64,000 nucleotides of DNA, taken from assembly GCF_034006335.1 (NCBI RefSeq), contig NZ_JAWDIQ010000003.1; one strand, written 5' to 3'. Shown piece by piece: positions 40,320 to 50,249 of the stretch. The position numbers were made by a program, and so were the translations under genes. Every line of letters starts with the position of its first letter. The first letter of the stretch is position 1. The notes beneath the pieces are model-generated. The model ran no database searches. It was given only the letters and a program-made list of their open reading frames with translations, and was not told where the DNA came from. The stretch comes from Paracerasibacillus soli. GTDB lineage: Bacteria > Bacillota > Bacilli > Bacillales > Amphibacillaceae.

Positions 40320-40769
40320 CTATTTTAGAAATTCCTCTTGAAACTCCTCCATATCATAGCCACTTGTATCTACTATGAAATAATCTCCATTTATTTCTTG
40401 GAGTATCCATACTTGAATGTAATCATCTCGATTACTTTTAGTTGTAACAAGTGCCCAGTTGTTGTCGAACATGTCATTAAAATGTTCAACAGCCTCTTTG
40501 TTAAGAGAACCTTGCTTATATTCTTTTGCTTCAAGATTTTTAATAGATTTTGCTGCTTTTACATCGTCAGTTAAAACATCAATGATTTCATCTAAATCGT
40601 CTGGATCGTAGCCTTCTCCCTGTGAAAGTACTTTGTTAAGATAATCCCTATCCTGGTTAAGCGCTGCATTGTATGTATCTTTCACAGTTGATGCTGCACC
40701 GCCACCAAAGCAACCTGTAAGAGAAATAAGTAATATTGCTGTTAAAATTGGATACAATAATTTTTTCAC
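40320..40769 (-). CDS. Hypothetical lipoprotein
   Basis: 149 residues with a lipoprotein signal peptide (lipobox SLTGC, then FGGGAAST). The mature part is acidic and looks like a small NTF2/DUF4878-like fold: VKDTYNAALNQDRDYLNKVL at the start and YIQVWILQEINGDYFIVDTS at the end. It should be anchored to the outer face of the membrane. Function unknown; single gene with a ribosome binding site upstream. Confidence 0.7.
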   Translation of the reverse strand: MKKLLYPILTAILLISLTGCFGGGAASTVKDTYNAALNQDRDYLNKVLSQGEGYDPDDLDEIIDVLTDDVKAAKSIKNLEAKEYKQGSLNKEAVEHFNDMFDNNWALVTTKSNRDDYIQVWILQEINGDYFIVDTSGYDMEEFQEEFLK

Positions 40770-41033
40770 CGTTACTTCCCCTTTTTTTATAAAATGTGGA
40801 ACTGTATTGCATACGATACTAGGTTTACAAGTATTGCAAAATATGAAAAATGATTTAAAATGAACGGGAAAATTATATCATAAAAATAGGTACAAAGTAT
40901 GATGCGCGGGTAAAATATGGCGGAAAAACGTGTGGTAAAATAATCCAATTGGGGTTAATTAAAAAGCGGTAGATAGACAACGAATGGATAAAGAGAGCGG
41001 TTTTGGCACCCCTCTCCATGCTGAAGCTTCGTT

Positions 41034-41732
41034 TTAGTCAAGTTTTTCTTCCTTAAAATCAACATACAACGTACCATCCTCCTGTACTTCTGCATAAAAC
41101 ACATTTTCAGGTGAGTCGACACCAGCCATTTGCAGTTGATTTTCAAGCCAATTTTCGTTTAAATGAAGTTTTGCTAAGTTTGCTGTCATAGCTTGGCCGT
41201 CGGAGATAACCCCTGTCGCAATAGGAAATACTTTTTTCTTCGTTATTGTAATACCCGCTTCCTTTTTCGTTACGGGCTGTTTATCTTGCTTTTTCATGAC
41301 AGAAAGTTTACCATCTGTTTCAAATATAGCGTAATCAACGTCTGCAATGGAAAATACATTTTTCTTTCTAAGTAAAGTGTTTAAGCTATTGATATCTAAG
41401 CGTGCATGCCGTAGCTTATCCTCCATAATTTCTCCGTCTTTTATAACGATTAGTGGATCACCAGTAACGAGCTTACGAGCTGTTTCTGATTTGAGGTTAA
41501 GCCACCCGAGAACAAGTGTGAAAATGGCCCACCCGATAAGCGCAAATAAGCCGTTTCGAATACTAACTGTACTATCTATAGCAAGCGAAGCACCGATTGT
41601 TCCAATAGATATTGCTGAGATAAAATTGAAGAAAGTCATTTGTGATATTTCTTTTCTACCCATCATTCGTGTTAAAATGAGAAGGGTAAAAAAGGAAATT
41701 CCAAGACGTAAACATAATGTGGAAAGGGACAT
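41034..41732 (-). CDS. DUF421/YetF-type membrane protein
   Basis: 232 residues with two to three N-terminal membrane helices and a soluble C-terminal domain of two related halves. LILTRMMGRKEISQMTFFNF and ISAISIGTIGASLA are the family signature; LRHARLDINSLNTLLRKKNV is the conserved soluble motif. Homologues (YetF, YdfS, YrbG in B. subtilis) are common in sporeformers, some of them linked to spore germination, but their biochemical role is unclear. Complete frame. Confidence 0.85.
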   Translation of the reverse strand: MSLSTLCLRLGISFFTLLILTRMMGRKEISQMTFFNFISAISIGTIGASLAIDSTVSIRNGLFALIGWAIFTLVLGWLNLKSETARKLVTGDPLIVIKDGEIMEDKLRHARLDINSLNTLLRKKNVFSIADVDYAIFETDGKLSVMKKQDKQPVTKKEAGITITKKKVFPIATGVISDGQAMTANLAKLHLNENWLENQLQMAGVDSPENVFYAEVQEDGTLYVDFKEEKLD

Positions 41733-41887
41733 GAAAATCTACTCCTTTAGTCTACATAATTGTATTTATTATGGCATTTCATTGAAATAGTTATCCATCA
41801 GTAAAACAGTAGCAACTTAAAATATTCAAATTGTTCCATTTGGACAAAGGGAAAATGGGACAAGATAAAATAGGAGTGTGTGTTGAT

Positions 41888-42637
41888 ATGACATCGGCTA
41901 GTATATATAAAAAGGATTATCATGTTGATTGGGGCGACGTTGATTTTAAAAAAGAGCTAAAACTTAGTACTTTATTTAGCTTTTTTCAGGATGCTTCTAG
42001 CATGGCGTCTGAAGAACTCGGTTTCGGAATTGAACATCTACAACAAGATTTTGGTGTTGCTTGGGTTTTGATGAAAATTAGGGTGGATATTGTTCGAAAT
42101 CCGAAAGTCGGTGAGACAATTACGATAGAAACATGGCCACTAGAGCCAGGTAAAATTGCGTGTGACCGTGATTTTATCGTACGGGACGGAGATAGTAATA
42201 TTTTAATTCGGGCTATTTCCTCATGGGTTATTATGGACATGCATGAGCGGAAAATTAAAAGAACGAGTACAGTACCCATTGTCTATCCGTTTGGGGAAAA
42301 TGAACGAGCGATTGAAGGCAAGTTAGGAAAATTAAAGGTAGAAGAACCGCTGGAGGTAGCTTATCAAAAAATGATTGGTTACAGTGACATTGATTTTAAT
42401 GGGCACTTAAACAACTCTAAATACGTTGATTATATGATGGATTGCTTTCAAGTTGAAGAGCATCAAAAATATAAAGTAAAATCAATTGAAGTACATTTTA
42501 CGAATGAAGCCTTTCCGGGTGAAGTGATGGCATTACAAAAGGTTATGGTTGGACAAGAAGAAGTTTATATAGAAGGTAAAAATGACCAATCTGAGAAAGT
42601 AATTTTTAAATCAAAGTTAATCATTGAGGAAGTATGA
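41888..42637 (+). CDS. Acyl-ACP thioesterase family protein
   Basis: 249 residues with two hot-dog folds, as in FatA-type thioesterases that release fatty acids from acyl carrier protein. The second half has YSDIDFNGHLNNSKYVDY with the Asn/His pair of the active site; the first half begins YHVDWGDVDFKKELKLSTLF. The ATG at 41888 has AGGAGTG upstream. Single gene followed by a terminator. Confidence 0.85.
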   Translation: MTSASIYKKDYHVDWGDVDFKKELKLSTLFSFFQDASSMASEELGFGIEHLQQDFGVAWVLMKIRVDIVRNPKVGETITIETWPLEPGKIACDRDFIVRDGDSNILIRAISSWVIMDMHERKIKRTSTVPIVYPFGENERAIEGKLGKLKVEEPLEVAYQKMIGYSDIDFNGHLNNSKYVDYMMDCFQVEEHQKYKVKSIEVHFTNEAFPGEVMALQKVMVGQEEVYIEGKNDQSEKVIFKSKLIIEEV

Positions 42638-42671
42638 TAGGACGGTGGTAAGTTTCTTGCCACTGTCCTAT
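42637..42671 (+). terminator. Terminator-like hairpin after the thioesterase gene
   Basis: ATAGGACGGTGGTAAG (42637-42652), loop TTT, CTTGCCACTGTCCTAT (42656-42671), with G-T wobbles, then GCTTTCTATTTT. It includes the TAG/TGA stop region. Confidence 0.7.
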
Positions 42672-42845
42672 GCTTTCTATTTTAGAAAATATCCGAAAAC
42701 TCCTGTCCCTAAGTTTTACTTAAATGGAGTGGACTACTTCATTAAAACTTATCAGAGGGTTAAACCGAAGTGAATAGGGAAAAGTAAAATTGCTTTCTTA
42801 GAATACAAACTTACGATATTTAATTTATTAGAGTTGGTGAAATGT

Positions 42846-44624
42846 ATGGAAAACATAAATCTTATACTTATTGTAACGATTCTAGGAATCGGGATATTGT
42901 CACAATGGATTGCTTGGCGTATTCAGTGGCCTTCCATTGTGATTATGTCTATTGCTGGTTTGGTTATTGGACCTGTTCTTGGAGTTGTTAATCCTGGTGA
43001 AGCATTGGGGACTTGTATAGTCCGCTCATTTCTTTAGCAGTAGCGATTATTTTATTTGAAGGTAGTTCAAGTTTAGATTTCCGTGAAATAAAAGATGTTT
43101 CAAAGTCTGTATTTCGTATAGTGACAGGTGGAGCATTTATTGCGTGGATTCTAGGTTCTTTATCTGCCCATTTTATTGCAGGTTTAAGTTTAGAGTTAGC
43201 CTTTATTATTGGTGGGTTATTTGTTGTGACTGGACCAACCGTTATTATTCCACTTTTAAGAAATGCAAAGCTAAAACAGCGTACCGCAGCCGTATTGAAG
43301 TGGGAAGGAATTATCGTTGATCCTGCGGGGCCATTACTTGCACTTTTTGCTTACGAAGTAATTAAAGTAATGACAAAAGTAAATTCTGTGGGCTATTTAT
43401 TAACATTCTTTAGTGCAGCCTTTTTGGCGATTGTACTGGGATTAATATTAGGCTTCATGATTAGTATGATGGCAAATCGAGGCTTTTTTCCCGAATATCT
43501 TAAGGCGCCAATTACATTAACTTTCGTATTACTCTGTTTTACTATTGCAGAAGTAATTATGCATGAAACAGGTATGCTAGCGGTCACCGTAATGGGGCTC
43601 ACGTTAGGTCGCGCCAAAAAGCATATAAGTGCACTAGGAAATATCAGTCATTTTGTTGAAAATATTTCGGTGATGCTCACATCAACTGTATTTATTTTAT
43701 TGACTGCTTCTTTAGCAAGGGAGACAATTGGGCAAATCTTTACATTGCCAATTATTGCTTTTGTGCTTGTCATGCTATTTGTTGTTCGACCACTCTCTAT
43801 TTGGATTCCAACGATAGGAACGGAGTTAACGAAATCGGAAAGGACATTAATTGGTTGGATTGCACCAAGAGGAATTGTTGCCTTAACTGTTGCAGGATAT
43901 TTTGCTACAACCTTAACAGATGACGGATTTCAAGATGCAGATACACTAGTAGCTTTAACATTCGCGCTAGTCTTTATTACGGTATGTGCGCATGGGTTTA
44001 CACTTGGACCGCTTGCTAAAAAACTCGGCTTATCGAACCAAGATGAAGAAGGAGTGTTAATTGTTGGGGCTAGTAGTTTCTCTATTGCCTTGGCTTTGAA
44101 ATTAACGGAATTAGGAAAGAAAGTATTGATTATTGACTTCAAAGGGCCGACTTCAACCAGCTATTGATCGAAATATACAAACGCATGAAGGGGAAGTCTT
44201 ATCAGAACATGTACAGTTTGAAGCAGACCTAACACCATATGATATGATATTGGCGATGACGATTGATCCTTCCTATAATGCACTTGTGACCCAGTCCTTT
44301 GCTCCCGAATTTGGTTTCAATCAAACGTTTTCGCTTTTTTCGGGTGATGAACAGCGACAAGCTTCTTTACCATCGGCAGTTAAAGCACATCTTTTATTTG
44401 ATGAGCATGCCGTTTTCACTGAATTAAATCGAAAAATAAATACTAATTACGATATCGTGACTATGGATATGGAGGAAAACCAGGTGATTACAAAAGACAC
44501 GTTACCTGATGACACGACCCCGCTGTTTGTGAAAAGAAAGAATGAAACGATTGAGTTTATTACACAACGGTCGAGACTGATGTTAGAAGAAGGTGACAAG
44601 TTAATCGTTCTCCAACCGAAATAG
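42846..44624 (+). CDS. CPA-type Na+(K+)/H+ antiporter with TrkA-like C-terminal domains; frameshifted
   Basis: About 592 residues. Twelve to thirteen membrane helices (about 1-390) with the exchanger core LFVVTGPTVIIPLL and GIIVDPAGPLLALFA and WIAPRGIVALTVAGYFAT. Then a TrkA-N-like nucleotide-binding domain (EEGVLIVGASSFSIALALKL) and a TrkA-C-like tail ending LEEGDKLIVLQPK. Indels: a G missing near 43010 and one base in excess near 44142. Such C-terminal domains gate K+ or Na+ exchangers by nucleotide binding. Likely role is cation and pH homeostasis at the membrane; the ion is not determinable. Confidence 0.85.
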
Positions 44625-44683
44625 TATAGAAAAAGATGTGACAAAGTAAAACACATAGCGCCTTCATAATGAAATGGAAAGAT

Positions 44684-44718
44684 AAGCTAAGCCTTCTAAA
44701 TAAAGGGCTTAGCTTTTT
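44684..44718 (+). terminator. Rho-independent terminator after the antiporter gene
   Basis: AAGCTAAGCC (44684-44693) pairs with GGCTTAGCTT (44706-44715), followed by TTTCC; the loop is TTCTAAATAAAG. Confidence 0.8.
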
Positions 44719-44837
44719 CCATCGCGTTCAATCTTTAACTAATATATATATATCGTGGTGAAATATAGTATGGATACATAACTTTTCCATTTATAAGCCA
44801 TAATGAGAATAAATACATAGAAATTAGGTGACGAAAC

Positions 44838-45089
44838 ATGAGTGAAGAAATTCGCCCAGGAGAAGTTGTGTATCTGATTATTCGTAATCCACATGCTCAA
44901 GACGTGGCACATGTGCAGCAGGCAGCAGTTGTAGAGGACCCAGAACGTCCAAACCAACTAGCTTTATTTGTTCATGAGACGTATTATCCGATGTCAGATG
45001 AGTTTGCGATTTTCAAAACGGAAGAAGAAGCGGAAGAGGCCTATACAGATGCATTTGGTACACCGGATATAGGAGGGTATAATGGTTAA
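44838..45089 (+). CDS. splA: Spl operon regulator SplA
   Basis: 83-residue protein matching SplA, a small TRAP-like RNA-binding protein that lowers spl expression in B. subtilis. Segments GEVVYLIIRNPHAQDVAHVQ and PNQLALFVHETYYPMSDEFA are typical. It overlaps splB by eight bases. Confirms that the host forms endospores. Confidence 0.9.
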   Translation: MSEEIRPGEVVYLIIRNPHAQDVAHVQQAAVVEDPERPNQLALFVHETYYPMSDEFAIFKTEEEAEEAYTDAFGTPDIGGYNG

Positions 45090-46108
45090 GCCATTTGTTC
45101 CACAGTTAGCATATTTTGAGCCTAGTGCTCTAGAGTATCCATTGGGTCAAAAATTATTTGAAAAGTTTAGTGATATGGGAATCGAAATCCGTAAAACAAC
45201 TTCACATAATCAAATACGGGATTTACCTGGGAAAATCACTTCCAAAAATATAGGATTGCGAAATTAACTTTGGTTGTTGGAATCCGAAAAACATTGAAGT
45301 TTGATACATCTAAACCATCTGCAGAATATGCTATACCTTTTGCAACGGGGTGCATGGGGCATTGTCATTATTGTTATTTGCAAACGACAATGGGGGCAAA
45401 GCCTTATATCCGTACTTATGTAAATGTTGATGAAATCTTTGATGCAGCAGAAGATTATATGATAGAACGAGCACCGGAAATCACACGTTTTGAAGCATCT
45501 TGTACGTCGGATATTGTTGGAGTTGATCATTTAACACATACATTAAAGAAAGCAATCGAATACTTCGGTAAGTCGGAACATGGGCGGCTCCGGTTTGTAA
45601 CAAAATTTGCCCATGTCGATCATTTATTAGATGCGGACCATCAGGGAAAACACGATTTCGTTTTAGTATTAATGATGACTATGTAATTAAATATTTTGAG
45701 CCAGGTACTTCACGCCTCAAGGAAAGAATTGAAGCAGCTGTTAAAGTAGCAGAGGCCGATTATCCACTTGGATTTATCATCGCTCCGATTTATTTACATG
45801 AGGGTTGGAAAGATGGGTATCATGAAATGTTTGAACGGCTGGAAGCGGCTTTACCAAAGTTTGCACGAAAGAATTTAACGTTTGAGATGATTCAACATCG
45901 CTTTACAAAGCCTGCAAAACGTGTGATTGAGCAAAATTACCCAATGACAAAGCTTGAACTTGATGAATCAAAGCGAAAGTGGAAATGGGGGCGTTACGGG
46001 ATAGGAAAATATGTTTACACGGATGAAGAGCAAGCGGATATTAAGGAGACATTAGGTGGTTATTTAAAAAAGTATTTCCCGGAAGCGAAGATAGAATATT
46101 TCACCTAA
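45082..46108 (+). CDS. splB: Spore photoproduct lyase; frameshifted
   Basis: Radical SAM enzyme that repairs the spore photoproduct (5-thyminyl-5,6-dihydrothymine) in germinating spores. Restored length 342 residues, the same as B. subtilis SplB. The [4Fe-4S] motif Cx3Cx2C is in ATGCMGHCHYCYL (near residue 91), and the hydrogen-donor Cys lies in FEASCTSDIVG. Two G losses: near 45230 (PGENHFQKYRIAKLT restored) and near 45646 (HQGKTRFRFSINDDYV restored). Expressed with splA in the forespore; followed by a terminator. Confidence 0.93.
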
Positions 46109-46188
46109 TATTTCATTTGAAAGTTAGGTTGTAGAGGAACGATGATATCGTGAGCATACAGTGAAGAAAATGGTATAAACCCGCAATG

Positions 46189-46224
46189 AGGCTAAGTCAA
46201 GTTAATAGGGGCTTAGCCTTTTTA
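46189..46224 (+). terminator. Rho-independent terminator after splB
   Basis: AGGCTAAG (46189-46196) pairs with CTTAGCCT (46212-46219), followed by TTTTATTG. The loop is 15 bases. Confidence 0.75.
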
Positions 46225-46320
46225 TTGTGTTCATCTTTAGGAGGTGTGATACGGCAAAATACGAATTGTTCTGTAAGGAATAATATAAAGAGAAAGTTAT
46301 TTTAATTTATTGACACTTCT

Positions 46321-46349
46321 TTGATTTTGTTGAATTTTGTTGGTACAAT
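46321..46349 (+). promoter_or_regulatory. Probable sigma-A promoter of the amino-acid ABC operon
   Basis: TTGATT (46321-46326), 17-base spacer, TACAAT (46344-46349), 47 bases before the gene start. Confidence 0.5.
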
Positions 46350-46396
46350 CAAATAGGTTTACACTGAATAATTCAAAACAGAGGGAGATAGAAAGA

Positions 46397-47266
46397 ATGA
46401 GAAGATTATTAGTTTTCATAGGGATAGTTGCTAGTCTACTAGTTTTGGGGGCATGTAGTGAAAGGAAAATGTAGATAAAGGTTCAGAAGATACAACAGAT
46501 AAAATAGAGGATAAAGTTTGGGAGAAAATAAAAGAAAAGGGAGAAATCGTTGCTGCAACGGAAGGTACATTGTTTCCAGCCTCTTATTATACAGATGATT
46601 CTAATGAACTAACTGGTTATAATGTGGAAGTACTGCGTGAAATTGCAAAACGGCTTGAGGTGGATATAAAATTTGAAATCATGGGCTTTGATGCAATGTT
46701 AACAGCATTGAATTCTAATAGGGTAGATATTGTTCCGATGGGGCTACGCGGTGAAAATGCTAAAAAGTTTGGCCAAAGTGAGCCTATTAAATATTCCTAT
46801 TCGACGATGGTTGTCAGAAAAGGCGATCACTCAGGTATAGAAAAATTGGAAGACTTAAAGGGAAAAAGGCAGGAGGAGCAGCAACAACCGTATACAGTGA
46901 AATAGCCGAGAAATTCGGTGCTGAAGTTGTGACATATGGGAATGTAACGAATGATGCTTATTTACGTGATGTACATAATGGCCGGACAGATGTTGTGATC
47001 AATGATTATTATTTACAAAGTCTAGCTCTTACAGCTTTTCCTGAGTTTGATATAGAAATTCACCCAATTTAAAATTTCATACATCAACTGGAAGTATTGT
47101 AATGAGTAAAGAAGCAACTGTTTTATTAGACAAGGTAAATGATGTTTTGGCTGAAATGAAAGAAGATGGTACTTTAACAGAAATATCGGAACAGTTCTAT
47201 GGTGGACAAGACGTATCGGAAAAGCCTAATGAAGAAGTTATCGAGATACCTGGAATTGCAAAATAA
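46397..47266 (+). CDS. Amino-acid ABC transporter substrate-binding lipoprotein; frameshifted
   Basis: About 290 residues with a lipoprotein signal (lipobox LVLGAC) and a family 3 binding fold: ELTGYNVEVLREIAKRLEVD, FDAMLTALNSNRVDIVPMGL and VINDYYLQSLAL. Three A losses break it near 46466, 46865 and 47070, all in A-rich runs. It delivers a polar amino acid or cystine-like ligand to the permease that follows. No ATPase gene lies next to it in this window. Start supported by GAGGGAG. Confidence 0.85.
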
Positions 47267-47325
47267 AAGTTGGAAAGCAATACTTGTTTCATGATATGTG
47301 AATTCAAAATATGGGAAGTGCGCTT

Positions 47326-48022
47326 ATGTTTTCACTTGATTATGTTCAATTAGAAAAACTTTTTGATTTTAAATTAGCGTGGGAAAGCTTACCCTTTTTG
47401 CTTACCGGAATACCGATGACATTAATAGTAGCAATTGCCGGTATGGGAATTGGGATGATCCTAGGTACATTTTTAGCCTTGGCAAGGGGGGCTTCAAGTC
47501 CAATATTACGTTGGCCAGCTCGCGTTTACATCTCTTTTTATGAGAGGGACGCCACTTATCGTATTTTTATTTATTTTATATTTTGGTCTTCCAGTAATTG
47601 GGATTGAATTAGATGCAATTGCAGCAGCATCACTCGGTTTTGGATTAAATAGTGCTGCTTACATAGCGGAAATTAATCGTTCTTCATTAAATAGCGTCGA
47701 TTCTGGACAATGGGAAGCAGCGAAGTCCTTAAACATGGGGTATTGGTTTACTTTGCGAAAAATTATATTACCGCAAGCTTGGCGTATCGCAATTCCGCCA
47801 CTCACGAACGTGTTTATTAGCGTTGTGCAAGGAACTTCGCTCGCAGCAGTCATTACGGTACCAGAGCTATTTCAAAAGGCACAAATTGTAGCTGGAAGAT
47901 CATTTGATTCGATGACAATGTACATAATGGTCGCACTTATTTACTGGCCAATATGTGTCATCATCTCCATTATGCAGGAAAGATTAGAAGATAGGTTTAG
48001 TAAATTTTTAGTAAAAAGTTAA
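47326..48022 (+). CDS. Amino-acid ABC transporter permease; frameshifted
   Basis: About 231 residues of the HisM/GlnP permease type with about five helices. RGTPLIVFLFILYFGLP is the family signature and EAAKSLNMGYWFTLRKIILP the EAA loop. One T is in excess near 47537 (FISF-MRGTPL restored). The ATG at 47326 is chosen for GGGAAG upstream. Normally three subunits work together; the ATPase must be encoded elsewhere or be shared. Confidence 0.87.
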
Positions 48023-48023
48023 A

Positions 48024-48092
48024 GGGGGGTCAGACCCCTTTGAATTAAAGAAACAGGCTTGCTGTATATGAGCAAGCCTGTTTCGCTTTATT
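48024..48092. terminator. Palindromic repeat plus strong terminator between convergent operons
   Basis: GGGGGGTCAGACCCC (48024-48038, with AAA/TTT arms) directly after the permease stop, then AAACAGGCTTGCT (48051-48063) pairing with AGCAAGCCTGTTT (48071-48083) and CGCTTTATTTTTTT. The second hairpin is a clear plus-strand terminator and may also serve the converging PTS operon. Confidence 0.85.
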
Positions 48093-48102
48093 TTTTTAAT
48101 AT

Positions 48103-48405
48103 TTATTTTGCTAAATTTATTGCTTGTTCAAGTACTTTGTCACCTTGAATCATACCGTATGCAATAGAATCAATGACATCGACTTTAATTCCTTTTGGTT
48201 CTACAAGTTTACGGATTTTACTTTCTAAATAGCGAACTTGTGGCCCGATTAAAACAACATCAAGATCTTCTAGATGGTTTTTTAATTGGGATTCACCAAC
48301 AGCATCGATTTCTGCGGTTAGTTGCTTTTCCTCTGCTGCCTTACGCATTTTGCTAACGAGTAAAGATGTTGACATACCTGCTGAACAAACTAATAGTATT
48401 TTCAT
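48103..48405 (-). CDS. PTS EIIB component, lactose/cellobiose (chitobiose) family
   Basis: 100 residues with the phosphorylated Cys in ILLVCSAGMSTSLLVSKMRK (residue 7). Transfers phosphate from EIIA to the incoming disaccharide. It overlaps the EIIA stop by one base (TAATG), so the two are co-translated. Part of the minus-strand EIIC-EIIA-EIIB-GH4 set that resembles the chb/lic/cel operons. Confidence 0.92.
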   Translation of the reverse strand: MKILLVCSAGMSTSLLVSKMRKAAEEKQLTAEIDAVGESQLKNHLEDLDVVLIGPQVRYLESKIRKLVEPKGIKVDVIDSIAYGMIQGDKVLEQAINLAK

Positions 48406-48743
48406 TATGATTTCGCCTCCAATTTTTCCATTTTCTCATACATATCAATCATTTCCTTGGCAAGGTCTTTCACTGCCATGGAAGTCATTAAATGATCTTG
48501 AGCGTGAACGAGTATGACAGTCACATTCGTCGATTCGCCACTTGCTTCATTTTGTAATAGTTTTGTTTGTATATGATGTGCTTCATTAAATTCATTATCT
48601 GCTTCCGCAATTTTCTCGCGAGCTTCAGTAAATTTCGCTTCTTTTGCCAACCAGATTGCTTCCATTGCAAATGACCGAGCATTTCCAGCATGTAAGATAA
48701 TATTAAAGGATAACATCTGTATATCTTCATTTGATTGTGTCAT
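48405..48743 (-). CDS. PTS EIIA component, lactose/cellobiose (chitobiose) family
   Basis: 112 residues, three-helix EIIA of the Lac family. The phosphorylated His lies in VILVHAQDHLMTSMAVKDLA. The start at 48743 has TGGAGG upstream and is preferred over an upstream ATG at 48773. It accepts phosphate from HPr in the cytoplasm and passes it to EIIB. Confidence 0.9.
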   Translation of the reverse strand: MTQSNEDIQMLSFNIILHAGNARSFAMEAIWLAKEAKFTEAREKIAEADNEFNEAHHIQTKLLQNEASGESTNVTVILVHAQDHLMTSMAVKDLAKEMIDMYEKMEKLEAKS

Positions 48744-48880
48744 GGAATAACCTCCATTTATCATTTGGTTCATAAAAAATTGCTAATATATCTATGAAAC
48801 TTATATCGATAGAAGCATTGCGCCCAAACATTTATCTGTTAGTTGGGCGCGCTACATATCTTATAATAGCATAACCTTAT

Positions 48881-50179
48881 TTATTTTGCTTTCTGCTCCA
48901 TTCGCATTCTAAGTGCTTTTACACCAGCCATAACGAATGGTAGATACATAAATACTGCAATCGTTAAGTTAATGACTTGTAGTACAATACCACGCCAACT
49001 TCCACCTGTTACGAGATAACCACTTAAGATTGGTGGCATTGTCCATGGTAGAATAGCAACCGTTTTTGGTACGAGACCAGTAGAAAGTGCAAGGTATGAA
49101 ATAATTGTTAGTACTACAGGTCCAAAAATAAATGGAATTAAGAATACTGGGTTTAATACAATTGGTAAACCAAAGATTACTGGCTCGTTTATGTTAAACA
49201 ATCCTGCTGGTGCTGCTAGTTTTGAAACTTCTCGATACGGATGATTTTTCTCACGGCGAACGACGATAAACACTGCAATAATAAGGGCAATTGTCGTACC
49301 AGATCCACCCATGTATACGAATACATCAAAGAATGGTTTAGTTACAATGTAAGGTACATCAAATGCGGACATTCCGCCAGCAAAAAGGTCAGCGTTCTTT
49401 TCAATAAGTGGTAAATAAATGGGTTCGATTACGCCACCTAAAATATTTGTTCCGTGTAGTCCGAAGAACCAAAGTAAATGGTTTAAAAATGCTACAATAA
49501 TCGCTGCAGGTAATGTATTACCAATACCTTGAAGCGGTTTTTGAATGGCATCGAAGATAACTTCGAAAACACTTGTTTCTGCAAAAACAGTCATACAAGC
49601 TTGGAATAAACCTACAATAATCATAATGATTAGAGCTGGGAATAATGCTGCAAATGATTTTGCAACCCCTTCAGGTACACCATCAGGCATTTTAATAACC
49701 AATCTCTTGTTGCCCATTAAGAATCTAAATAGTTCAGTAACAAGAAGTGATAAAATAATCGCAACAAAGAGTCCTTGTGCACCTAACCAAGCAAAGTTCA
49801 ATCCCCAGTCTGGTGTTTCTGGTACAAGCATAATGTAAGATGCTGCGGAGATAAGCCCCGCTGATAGACCATCTACTTCATATGACTTGGCAAGATTATA
49901 AGCAATGGAGAAGGATAGCAAGATTCCTAGTACAGCAAACGTTGCATTCCAAATACTACCACCAACGGTTTGCCAATTTCCATCACCAAATATTCCATTT
50001 AATATGCTAACTAAATCAAAACTACCAATCTTTGGAAAGTTGTTAATTAATACTGCCAGTGAACCAGCTATGATTAGTGGCATAATCGCGACGAAACCAT
50101 CACGAATTGCTACAAGATGTCGCTGGGATCCAATTCGTCCAGCTACTTCAATGAACTTCTGCATAAATTTATTATTCAT
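48881..50179 (-). CDS. PTS EIIC component, cellobiose/chitobiose family permease
   Basis: 432 residues with about ten membrane helices, complete. Family signatures are GFVAIMPLIIAGSLAVLI, FGLHGTNILGGVIEPIY and NINEPVIFGLPIVLNPVFL. It is the membrane channel that imports and phosphorylates a beta-linked disaccharide, either diacetylchitobiose or cellobiose. Gene order from the divergent promoter is GH4, EIIC, EIIA, EIIB. Confidence 0.92.
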   Translation of the reverse strand: MNNKFMQKFIEVAGRIGSQRHLVAIRDGFVAIMPLIIAGSLAVLINNFPKIGSFDLVSILNGIFGDGNWQTVGGSIWNATFAVLGILLSFSIAYNLAKSYEVDGLSAGLISAASYIMLVPETPDWGLNFAWLGAQGLFVAIILSLLVTELFRFLMGNKRLVIKMPDGVPEGVAKSFAALFPALIIMIIVGLFQACMTVFAETSVFEVIFDAIQKPLQGIGNTLPAAIIVAFLNHLLWFFGLHGTNILGGVIEPIYLPLIEKNADLFAGGMSAFDVPYIVTKPFFDVFVYMGGSGTTIALIIAVFIVVRREKNHPYREVSKLAAPAGLFNINEPVIFGLPIVLNPVFLIPFIFGPVVLTIISYLALSTGLVPKTVAILPWTMPPILSGYLVTGGSWRGIVLQVINLTIAVFMYLPFVMAGVKALRMRMEQKAK

Positions 50180-50249
50180 TTTAACGCCTCCTCATGTATA
50201 AGTGTTTTTAATAGATTAATAAAGCTATGTTGATTGTGTACATGATAAA

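Noticed and set aside
44735..44837. Sigma-G promoter for splAB
   Set aside because: A CATAAT-like -10 near 44799 exists, but the best -35 (TACATA) fits the consensus poorly, so I do not list it as a feature.
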